Origin: Liolophura sinensis
Lineage: Eukaryota > Mollusca > Polyplacophora > Chitonida > Chitonidae
Length of the DNA: 64,000 nt
Reading direction: 5' to 3'
Assembly (NCBI RefSeq): GCF_032854445.1
Contig: NC_088296.1
Coordinates: forward strand, 11,942,706 to 12,006,705
The translations under genes and the position numbers were made by a program. Of the stretch, positions 49,070 through 59,377 are shown piece by piece; the first letter of the stretch is position 1; every line of letters begins with the position of its first letter. The notes under the pieces were generated by a model that saw nothing but the letters and a program-made list of their open reading frames with translations, did no database searches and was not told the origin of the DNA.

Positions 49070-49900
49070 AATACCAGGATCCACAACATCTTTTTATATC
49101 TGCTTTCATCCTAATGCCAAGCGTGACAAAATAAAATCATCCAGATCATTCAGATTTAAAGAAAACAGTAGCGGTGACAATTTGTCACCTTGTCTTACCC
49201 CGAACTGGCAAATAAAAAAAATTACTTCTGCTTTTCTTTTCATCCCATATGCAGGGTTTAATTGAGCTGTACATGTTTTTGATACGAGTCAAACATGTCC
49301 CCGTTATTTCGTATAGTTTTGCATAGTTTATCTCACAACCCATCCTTCCAAACTTTATCAAATACTGTAGGGAAATCTATAAGTGTACAATAGAACCTTT
49401 CTTGTAACTAAGAAAATAATTTAAATTAATCAGTTTCAAACAAAGTATTATCCACGGTAGAGTATTGTTTCTTAAACCCACTCTCCGCCAGAGTCTGTTT
49501 TAACAATTGCAGTAGACATATAACCCATACAGCTTAAAATTGTCACAGGGTGATAATTATGTGGTTCAGCTAGGTCGCTCTTGTTTTTGTAAATCGGCCT
49601 GACAATCCCAATTATCCAACTTTCAGGTATAACCCCGGTATCAAACATATCATTAATCAACTCATATAATAGCAACATTATCAGTCATAATCAGTCAACG
49701 AGTCCTCTGTGTCAATGTAATCACTTATCTTAGCAAATATAATGAAAGTTGAAATCTCCCATCAACCACATTTGTTTAAAGCTGGGTCCGAGGCGTGTGA
49801 TGTCATCTTATAGTTCTAATGATAAAACAATGTTCGGCATTGTCTGGTCTTATAAGAACTCCAATGACAGATTGTCCACTTTTTTGAAGAGATGGTTTTG
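49070..49900 (-). pseudogene. LINE fragment, unit 2
   Basis: Counterpart of 23480-24330 on the minus strand. Motifs are GDFN near 49745-49770, ESWIIGIVRPIYKNK at 49472-49678, and FGVRQGD near 49190. It is broken, with a further small deletion near 49490. Confidence 0.72.
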
Positions 49901-49958
49901 GTAACATAACATAAATAATCTGAGATGGATATTATATCAGTGTCTCTTAATCTTGTTG

Positions 49959-50057
49959 TCAGCGCGGCGAAATGACTTTCGAACTTCTCACCAATGCGGT
50001 CGCTGTGAGTTTAAGCCCAACTCACGCTGGCTTCCTCTCCAGCCATAGGTGGGAAGG
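49959..50057 (+). mobile_element. SINE head fragment, unit 2
   Basis: Counterpart of 24393-24492. Confidence 0.65.
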
Positions 50058-50435
50058 TCACAGAGTCCTAGCTAGCGTTTTATCGATTGGCGCTCATTCA
50101 TGCCTCTCGGAACGTTGGCCATCTCTCTGTGAAACCGCAGTACCTAGCGCCATGCCTAAAAATGTCCTTTGTAAAGTATTTTTTCCGTATTTTTAATTTA
50201 CTGTCGAATAAAACAACGCTATGCACTATAATTCCATCGGCAAACGATATCGCACACAAGTGTAATTATTTTTAGCCTCCAATTCCCGAGACTTACTTTT
50301 AAATCGGAAACCTGTTAGTTAAGACATCTTGAGGGCCTGAGGCATGGTTTCCGAAGTTCTGGAATCAGCTGGCTGCGCAAATGTCTGTGCAGACGCTCAA
50401 ATTTTGTGACCTACCCAAGCCATTGCTTAATAAAT

Positions 50436-50538
50436 CGTTGGTGTTTTACGCCGTACTCAAGAATATTTCACCTATACAACGGCGACCAGCATTATGGTCG
50501 GACGAAACCGGGCAGAGCCCGGGGGAAACCCACGACCA
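50436..50538 (-). mobile_element. SINE tail fragment, unit 2
   Basis: Counterpart of 24871-24974. Confidence 0.7.
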
Positions 50539-50554
50539 ATGACAAATTTAAAAA

Positions 50555-50809
50555 TCAGTTCTTAAATATAAGCTCAGGAATTATTAAAGAACTACTTCGA
50601 TGAGTGTCAAGACTTGTAGGCCTAAATGATAAGGATTGAGATAGTCTAAATTTCTTTACTAAATTCATCCATGCTTTAACGCCAGCAAAACTTCCCATCC
50701 GGTGCTCTCCTTGTCTTTTGGACAGTTGTTTCGAAAGTGTTTTAGGCAATACTGGTATTAAGTCATATTTTATATTTAAATTTTTACCTGCACTCAGCAG
50801 CCAGTGCAT
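50555..50809 (-). other. Conserved open fragment of unknown origin, unit 2
   Basis: An 84-codon open frame with WLLSAGKNLNIKYDLIP and GEHRMGSFAGVKAWMN. It is closely similar to the minus-strand fragment at 24990-25276. No family was recognised. Confidence 0.35.
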
Positions 50810-50852
50810 TTCTCCAGTCTATGTATAACTGCAGCAGTTTTAATTCATAACA

Positions 50853-51861
50853 CCTGACAAGCCTATACATGTTCTTGTTGGCTGTTAGTCAATACATGCT
50901 GAACAGGTCTGTACCAGTTCTTTGCTTCCGAGAGTTATGAGTGACCTACTTCCATTGTGTAAGTCAAACACTACCTGAATAAATGCCTTACACACCTAGA
51001 ACTCCTTGAATTACAGAGAGAAACCCCCACAGCCCATTTGTGTGACTGATCTGCTGACGTATTATTGTATTACATGTACCTTACCCACTGTGCCTTATAA
51101 TTTAAGGAAACTTCATTAGCAGTGTACTGCAGGTGGGTACCTTTCTTGCATTAATATATACATTGTATGCAAACAGTTTTTTCAAACTTCTTTTTATCCC
51201 CCCACCCCCACCCCCCTAAGGAAATTATGGCGAGTGGTTGAGATGGGGTATACTTGAATCGTCCTGCCTGTCCATGTGTCTGCAGGTACAATTTTGTCCT
51301 CTCATCTCCTCCCAAACAGCTGCACTGGTTTTGACGATGTTTGATGAAACTTTTCATACATCGATCTTACCTGTCATCTGAACTTGTGCATTCTTAGGTT
51401 TAGTGGCACTCGTCATTATTTTCATAATTAGCCCCATTTAGGACTTGTCTTAATAGTACTTTTCCATGTATTTAGATTTTGTCGATGCAACTCTTCCTGA
51501 AGCATTGAAACTATTTCCATGTCTTTCCTATTGATCTAAATTTGTGCATGTTTAAGATTAATTACAATCAGGTAATTAATTTCGTAAAAGCCCTTGCTGA
51601 GCTACGTGCACGTACATGTATAGTGCAATAATAGATTTTCATCTCCGTGCAACTCTGCTAAAGTATTGCACCCATTTCCCTGAAAACTTTGTGCATATCT
51701 TTTATATCATATAAACATCTGCGTGCAAGAATAATAATGGCACGTTGATTATCATTTTTATTTTCATCTTCTTTCTTTCATTGTTGGAATGTTGGAGAAT
51801 GAAAATCATCTCAAAGGCTGTTTGATGTGGATTCCGAATATTGTTCTCTTTTCCATTTCAG
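50853..51861. other. Upstream flank of copy C
   Basis: Matches 29643-30659 before copy B almost base for base, including the C-rich stretch near 51199. No gene is seen; it probably contains 5' regulatory DNA. Confidence 0.45.
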
Positions 51862-51911
51862 ACTGCGCCATTTTGTGAAGTTGTGAAACACGGTGGGATT
51901 TGTGTCAACAG
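51862..51911 (+). other. Likely non-coding 5' exon of copy C (50 bp)
   Basis: Same splice signals as at 30660-30709 (ttttccatttcag and cag|gtaagt). Confidence 0.5.
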
Positions 51912-53273
51912 GTAAGTCCTGTAAGATCGAGTATGCCTATTGTTATGGCTGGATGTTTCTATCAGGTGAGGGAATTGTCTTTACTCGGTCGTGTTACCGG
52001 CAGTATTTAGTTGGGTGGTCGACGTCAAATCGACACAAACTAGACATACGACTAGGGCGTGTCTTTATATAGACTCTACCCTCAGCCTGTGGGTGAAACT
52101 CTAACACTGTGGATGCGCAGTCATTATATTTCCATCTCATAGAAAACATCTAATTGTGGCTGATATTGTTAATTGTGTCGATCTTGTCACTAAATATACA
52201 GGGCGATGGTAAGGCGTTATACAGAGTTATGCAAATGATCGATTACTGGCGGTGCCAGAAGAACCTAATTTTTGTTTGTTTCTTTGTTTACAACGTTTGC
52301 CTGCCTGAAACAAATGCAAAAAAAAAAACAAACAAACTTGTATATAAGCGACCTTCCCGTTATGATGTATATGTTATAAACACCCAGATGTATATGTAAG
52401 CATGAAGTGACTACGTGTAGTATTAACGCCACACACAGCAGACATTACAGCCTCGCCTACTGATCACGGATAATGGAAGGCGTAACTTGACACAGCTTCG
52501 CCCGTCGGGACGGTGGTATACCCACATACAGGACTAGTATAGAACTGGTATAGATTAGATAGGGCTGCCTGTGTGAGTTTTAACAGATACTAACCTACTT
52601 CTACAGCCTATAGCTTACGGATCTCCTGTTCAGGCTGATAAGTTGTCTTTGTATTCCTAACAATAACACAATAAAACACTGGAAGGTGGCAGAGTTTGAC
52701 CCGTCACAATTTTCTCAGATAGAGAAACTTTAGACATTCCACCCCATTATCACATAGTGTCCTGTTCTACTGACAACCACTGTAGTCCAGACACTTGACT
52801 CCATTATCATGTACAGTTAAGCTCCTTTCCATAGTCCAGATGTTTGAACCAATTATCTTATACCTGAAGCCCCACCATTTCTGTTGAAGATGTTTGCAAT
52901 TTGGCTGGTCTTACCTTTAAATCAGCAGACTCTTGTTTTTACACACAAATCTGCTTTTCATGGCTGGAGCTGTAAAAAATTGTCTCTTATACATGATAAA
53001 TGCTAGAATCGTCAATGTCTAACTGAGCAGTTATTTCCACTCAGGGAATCGAGGTGCTCAAACTCTCATGTAACATGTATAGCAATGCTTCTTCAGCAAT
53101 AGCGACAAAAAATACTGTACCCCATATGTTGTTGGAAGAGAGGAATATGCACTGAACTGCAGATGGAGACGGTGTACTGTGTTGAAATTTTATATTTTCG
53201 TTAATGGAGGATCTGTATTGGTACCAGTTTAAGTAATTTGCTGGTTTTATTTCAGTGAAAAACCGAGGGTGTA

Positions 53274-53939
53274 ATGGCTGAAAGCAAGGAAAATCGTGAA
53301 GCAGTCCTCACATGTCCGATATGTGTGGAAACATTCCGCAAACCAGTAATGTTACCTTGTCAGCACAGTTTTTGTAGAGAGTGTATTGGTGTGTATGCTG
53401 ACAAATCTAAACCTGGACAGACAGATGAGGTCTCCACGGGGAGTGAGGGTGTTCACCAGCTGATCTCATGCCCTGTATGTCGGACACCAACCAGTCTGGG
53501 GAGAGAAGGTGTGGCTGGCCTGCCTCACAACTTTCATCTGGCAGAAATAGTGGAGAGGTTCTCTTCTGCTGTGAAGTTTGAGGATGATACCCCATGTTGT
53601 TCTCTGTGTGAGGAGGATAATCAGGCTAAAGCTGTCAAGTTTTGTACCGACTGTTGTTTACTGTATTGTAAAGACTGTCTGGTTTCTCTTCATCCCATGA
53701 GGGGGGCTATGAAACGTCACCGGCTGATTTCCTCCCTGGAGTACCTCTCTCAGGAAACCACACAGCGACAGACCAGCAGCAGGGACGAACAATCAACTCA
53801 GCAAGCGTCATGTGCGAGACATGGTCAGCCGTTCATGATGTACTGTGAACCGTGTCGGATGGTGATCTGTGTGGGGTGTGTGGTTGAGCATCCGGGACAT
53901 GCTATGCGGGATATACCATCTGCAGCTGAGAATGACAAG
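53274..53939 (+). CDS. Copy C exon with RING and two B-boxes
   Basis: 222 codons, ending AAG|gttatg in phase 0. The donor is weaker than the gtaatg of copy B; unspliced reading would give a 252-residue RING-B-box protein. Confidence 0.92.
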
Positions 53940-56900
53940 GTTATGCGAAAAAGACATTCGTATATCAGCCATCGACCAAAATGGATGTTCTGTGTCATTA
54001 ATAGTAAGGTCAATTCCCAAATCAACAATTGACACGAACCATGAAAAACTAAGAAATTGTACAAAGTACAAGATTACCTTGAAAAAGAGGAGCAAAGAGA
54101 ACTGTAGTAAACAGTTATAAATGATGTGAGAAAGACACAAGAAATATTCTAAGCAAATGACTTAAAATCACTCTCCAAATCGTGTACCATGCTAGTATAT
54201 AAGTCGATAATCAAACTAAATATATCATGACTTGGAACTATATGTTGACCCAAAGTCTTTAATCTATAGTGAAGAATGGGGCTGTTTGTCTTGTACTGTA
54301 ATGAGTCGTTTGAATGGCGGATTTTGTAATGTAGCGTTGTTTCCATTACAGCCAGCTGTTTTAAACAAGAGTGGTGAACTGGAGAAAGTGCTAAAAGAAA
54401 CCAAAGAATCACTGTCAGGAGTTACGAGGCTGCACAATAAGATACTGGTTGGTATTTTGATGACACTTGGTCAACTTGTGATTTATTGCATACTTGGTGA
54501 GTCGTTTTGAGTATCTAGACTATTGCTATCATTCACAAATCCAGGAAACATACAGCTGTCAATTATCTAGGCTAGATAAATCTCTATTCTGTCACATATG
54601 ATATATGTACATTTTCAATTGAACAGTTAAACCCGAACAGCGACAACTTTTAACAAGAACTTAAACATGGTAATGCACGGACTACTGCAGGAGTTCATTT
54701 GCATGAGGGACGAGTCTATTTACCTCTTTCTGGTTTATCTAACCAGACTATTATATCATAATTACAACTTTTTTCTTAGTGACACACGCGCGATATGCCC
54801 TCCTCAGGCAACTTCAGTAGATACATCATCGCCGATCATACGCTGTCATAATATCTACATTGTATATACCTACTCCACATATGTGATGGGGTTTAGAGTT
54901 TGTGTTTGAACCAACCACTGGTGGCCTTCACCACATAAAGGCTACACCATCTCACCCTGCCCGGAGCACCATTTGCGATGTTGAACCAACAACGTTTCTG
55001 AGTCGAAACTTACATGTGTATGTACGCCACTAGATTAAAGGAAAATTCCCTCCAGCCAGAAAAAACAATGTTGACCCATTTGTGTGGTGCTTATATTCCA
55101 CTCTGTTACACAAGCATGTATAATTTCTTGAACACACCCGCAATAGTCTGGATGAGGTAATAAATGTTGTTTCTGTTTGGCAGGAAAACAAGGAACTTCA
55201 CATTGAAGAGGTAGAAAGGGCTTATTGTGCAGCCTTGGAATCCTCACACGCCTGGAAACAACAGTCCTTAGATGGCATAGAAATCCGCTATTCACAGTGG
55301 AGTGTGGAGTGTAGCGCTATACTCAAACATTTCCAGCTACAGGCTCAGAAAATGGAGAGGATGGTACAGGCTTCCAAGGATTTAGTAGCGTCATTGGACG
55401 TCGAGTTTTTACAGGTAAGTCAGTCATGCACAATCTCTAACATTGGTTCAGCTACCTCAACTCCAGTTAAATACTTTTCAACTAACCACACAGGACGACC
55501 TGTCAATTATTTGTCAGCTTCAGAGAACATACAAAGTTTTCTTACATGTGTGGGCTGTAGATATCGTGGCTCTGACCGCTCAGTTGTAAACAAATGTGAT
55601 ATGTATGTTGTGTACGTACACAGAGGCATCTCATTTACCATTGTCACATTATTGAACCTGTGATGGGCCTCATACAATGACACTAATGAACAGTGATCAG
55701 GTGTTCAAATCCATCTCATGCTGCCAGGTCTGGTGAATTTTTATTTCCAGGGTTCAACTGCTTTGCTTTGTTCAGTGGTTCTATCTGGTCGCTGTCTGTT
55801 TTTCTACCCATAAATGTTACCGCTGTGCAATTAGACTAATAAACAACACGACAATCCTGTATATGTAATATTAAAATAGAGTACGTTGTTTGATGTTTTT
55901 CGAAAACGACGTGTGAATACGAACAGTAATAAAGTCCTTATCAGTGTTTAAAACAATAAATTAGCCAAGGTACAAATTGTATATAGACAACCATATCTCA
56001 TTTGGTGTCCCCCTGGGCTCTGCCCAGTTTCCTCAAACCACAATGCTGAACGCCATCATATAAGAAAAATATATTGAGCACAACATAAAACATCTATCAA
56101 ACAAACCATCATGTTTTGGCTCAATATGTTGTCCCAATTTTCAGTCATCCGGATGATGATGCCTGCTCCTGTTTTGACTTTTGTAGCCCAAAACAGTTGA
56201 TTTACCGGGATCAGAAGGTTCAGACTTATAGTTGATAAGCCATTAACACAACGGCTAAACATCATCCTTGTTTTATGCTCAAGTATATTTCATTCAAACC
56301 TAAATTTTTTTATAGGCTATTGTTTTCATAAATATGCTGCCAGGATTACATATATATATAAGCTAAAATGAGCAGGCCAGGTTCCCCAGATTTTAGAGGG
56401 AATAGGGTAGGTAAGGAATCTTTGTTTCGGTTATCATTGTTACATGATTTTATATGTATGCTCAAATGTGTTTGTTGACAGGTTTCCACGGACTTCACCA
56501 AAACGTATGTATAAATATGTTATACCTCTCTAGGTTTGTTATACATGTGAACATGTCAGCAGATGTGTTTCTGTAACACTGAGTACCAGCACTGTAGTTG
56601 TTCAAAACATAACCCAAGTGTAAAATATATCTAGTGTTCAAACATACATTTGCTCAGACAAATCAGACGTAACCTGCTAGGTATATCATGACATTTTCAT
56701 AACTGTGCGGTACACAGGATTACCACACGACTGTGTCTCTTTGTTTTCTCTTCTCTTCTCACAGAACTGATGACCAGCTGAATCAGATAAGAGCAGATCT
56801 GGAGAAACATGAGGTCAGCAGAAAGAAGCTTCTAGATTCTATACAACATGACCAAGTTGTTCCTAGACAGGTGACTGTAAAAGAGACAGTGCAAGAACGT

Positions 56901-58149
56901 CAGGACTTAGAAGCAGCAGTTGATGGACAAATGTCACCCCTACATGTTACAAGTAGGTTCTTATATGTATAAAAGGTATACAGCAGGGTGTGCTCAGAGG
57001 ACATAAATGACTTTAGGGTTTACACTAGTATGTGCATCAAAGACACAAATACAAAGTGGGGAAGGCCCACAGCTGTGTGTGTGCAAAACAGACGGTATTA
57101 AGAAGAAAACAAACCGATATGAGCTGTAACAAAGCAGGGCGCACCCAGAAAAAGAACAGTATTCCAGGAGTAACAAGAATGAGAAGAGTTTACAAAGAGC
57201 ACAGACAGTGTGAGGTGTACATTAGGGTGTGAACAAAGGAGAAACTGATGTCAGGCTTACAGTAGGGTGTGGGCAAAAGACACAGAGTAATGCAGTGTAC
57301 AATAGGGTGTACACAGAAGACACAAACTAATGTAAGGTATGCATTAGGGTGTGCACAAACATAAACTTATTTCCGGCATTAATTAAGATGCTCAGAACAG
57401 ACACAAACTAATTTGAGGTTTGCGTTAGTGTGGGCACAGAAAAGACAAACTAATGTGAGCCAAAACAGGTACAAACTAATGTGAGATATATACTGAGGTA
57501 AGCACAAAGAATATAAACTAATGTGATAATGTGAGACATACAGTAGGGTGTGCACAGAAGATGCACACTAATGTAAGGCATACAGTAGGGTGTGCACAGA
57601 AGACACACACTAATGTGAGGCATACAGTAGGGTGTGCACAGAAAACACAAACTAATGTGAGGTGTGCAGTAGGGTGTGCACAGAAGATACAAACTAATGT
57701 GAGGTATACAGTAGGGTGTTTACAGAAAACACAAACTAATGTGAGCTGTACAGTAGGATGTGTACATAAGACACAAACTAATGTGAGGTGTACAGAGTGC
57801 TTGCGTGAGTGAGGGTTTGGGGTTTAACGTTGTACTCAACAATTTTTCAATGATGACGAAGGAATCCTTAGGGAGCATGTACGCGTAATGTGCCTCCTTG
57901 TTGCAGGACGGATTTCCACAGCTCTTTTATCTAGTGCTGCTTCACTGAGACGACTTACCGAAGGCAAGTAAGCCGCCCCGCCCGAGCCATTATACTGATA
58001 CAGGTCTACCAGTTGTTGCACTATCCCCTTCATGCTGAATGCCAAGTGAGGAAGTTGCAACTTCCTCTTTTAAAGTCTTAGGTGTGACTCGTTCAAGGAT
58101 TGATCCTGGATCTACCGGTCCCGAAGTGGACACTCTATGAAGACAAGAA

Positions 58150-58213
<64 letters not shown>

Positions 58214-59377
58214 CCATTTTTTTAAATGTTCAAATATTTAACAGTTTTCTTTTTGTAAATTACTGCAGAAAATTTAATCCAATACTTGATTACTACTAAT
58301 AATTCTGTTAGATTAAATAGCCTTTGAGGTATTGTGCCAAAGAAAGTCACTTGGCAAGTTATGTGTGGCGAGTTACCTCCCTTACTACACATCCAGCTTC
58401 CATAGCTTGTTACTCCACGAATGCCAACAGGCGTACTACGGCTTCACAGTGAATTGTGTGCATAAATGTGCCATAACTGACAACTAAAATCATGTGTCGG
58501 ATAGAGGAAGGTATTATTCAAGTTTCAAACAAATTAGAGCACTTAAAGTCTGTATTTTAACCTAGTACTTGGTCTATGTCGTACCCTTCATTTAGTGATG
58601 GGTCCAGTTCTTGTCGAAGCTCATCTCTTTCAAACTGGCTGAAAATGATGTGTATAAATTACATTCGTGTCAGCAATATATGTCATTTTATTCCCAGAGA
58701 GTGTGTTCAGAAAGTAAAACCACGATATGTGTACAGGTATTTACACCTCAGTCTTAAAGCGTGTGTTTATGGTTTGCTGTTGTTTATGATGCTTCTGTTG
58801 TGTTTTTGCAGAGCCGACGCTGAGATTCACAGAGACAGACGACAGAAAGCTGAGAATCACTGGCAGCCGCTCGGTGGTAAAGGCTAAGGACTTGTCCTGG
58901 GGGTGGTGGAGAGCTGTGACAGACGGGCGTTACCAGACGGGCAGGTACTACTGGGAGGTGCAGATCACCTGTTCACATGGCTGTAACTGTTGTGTAGGAG
59001 TGACACAGGAGAGCTGTGGTATGAGGGGTATGACAGATGATGGCGGTAACTCCTGGTACATTGAGATGGAGTACTCTGGTGATGAGGTCGAGTGTTATAG
59101 TCTCGGTGGTGGTGAGGTAAAACCTGACTATCAACAGTACAGACGTTACACACGACCTCATCACCTGGGTGTGTACCTGGACTGTGATGACCAGTCACTG
59201 ACAGTCCTGGACTGTGACAACAACCAGGTAATGTACACAGTCAGTGATGTTGTCGTCACAGAGCCTCTCGTGCCATGGGTTGTGTTTGTCTGGTCTGGAT
59301 CTGTGTCTGCTCGTCTGGTAACGGGGGACTCTGCAACTCTACCTCAAGTTCTCTGTGATATGATAAACACTTCCTGA
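53274..59377 (+). CDS. TRIM-type E3 ubiquitin ligase, copy C (complete, 589 aa)
   Basis: Coding exons are 53274-53939, 54352-54447, 55184-55414, 56482-56504, 56765-56952 and 58812-59377: 1770 bp, with consistent phases. The coding exon begins at acceptor 53256. The domain order is RING (C14, C17, C29, H31, C34, C37; last Cys pair at C66 and C69, two residues earlier than in B), B-box 1, B-box 2 (SCARHGQPFMMYC), coiled coil and SPRY. All zinc ligands are kept. Its structure from intron 2 on is like copy A, but the 3' flank is like copy B. It is expected to be a cytosolic ubiquitin ligase with its own SPRY specificity; the target is unknown. Confidence 0.93.
54352..54447 (+). CDS. Copy C 96-bp coiled-coil exon
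   Basis: Acceptor tttccattacag and donor ctg|gttggt; 32 codons, ending in Leu where B has Gln. Confidence 0.85.
55184..55414 (+). CDS. Copy C 231-bp coiled-coil exon
   Basis: Acceptor gtttggcag and donor cag|gtaagt; 77 codons. Shares DGIE and ECSAILKHF with copy A. Confidence 0.87.
56482..56504 (+). CDS. Copy C 23-bp micro-exon
   Basis: Acceptor tttgttgacag and donor gtatgt; encodes VSTDFTK plus two bases. Confidence 0.82.
56765..56952 (+). CDS. Copy C 188-bp coiled-coil/linker exon
   Basis: Acceptor cttctcacag and donor a|gtaggt; open throughout in the required frame. Confidence 0.87.
57200..57797. repeat. 42-bp minisatellite in copy C intron 5
   Basis: Same unit as copy A but about three regular units fewer. 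Open on + from 57531 to 57812 as a 14-residue repeat. Confidence 0.75.
57798..58152 (-). mobile_element. SINE-like element with ACTC-type tail, copy C intron 5
   Basis: The same insertion as 3170-3530, diverged by small changes and a short gap in the cgtcgtcatatga part. Confidence 0.6.
58153..58212. repeat. (TA)n microsatellite
   Basis: About 30 TA units next to the SINE-like element, as in copy A. Confidence 0.95.
58812..59377 (+). CDS. Copy C B30.2/SPRY exon and stop
   Basis: Acceptor gtgtttttgcag; ends at TGA 59375-59377. The SPRY core is kept. The loop after QESC reads GMRGMTDDGGNSWY, and the late Gly/Ser loop is the shortest of the three copies. Confidence 0.9.
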
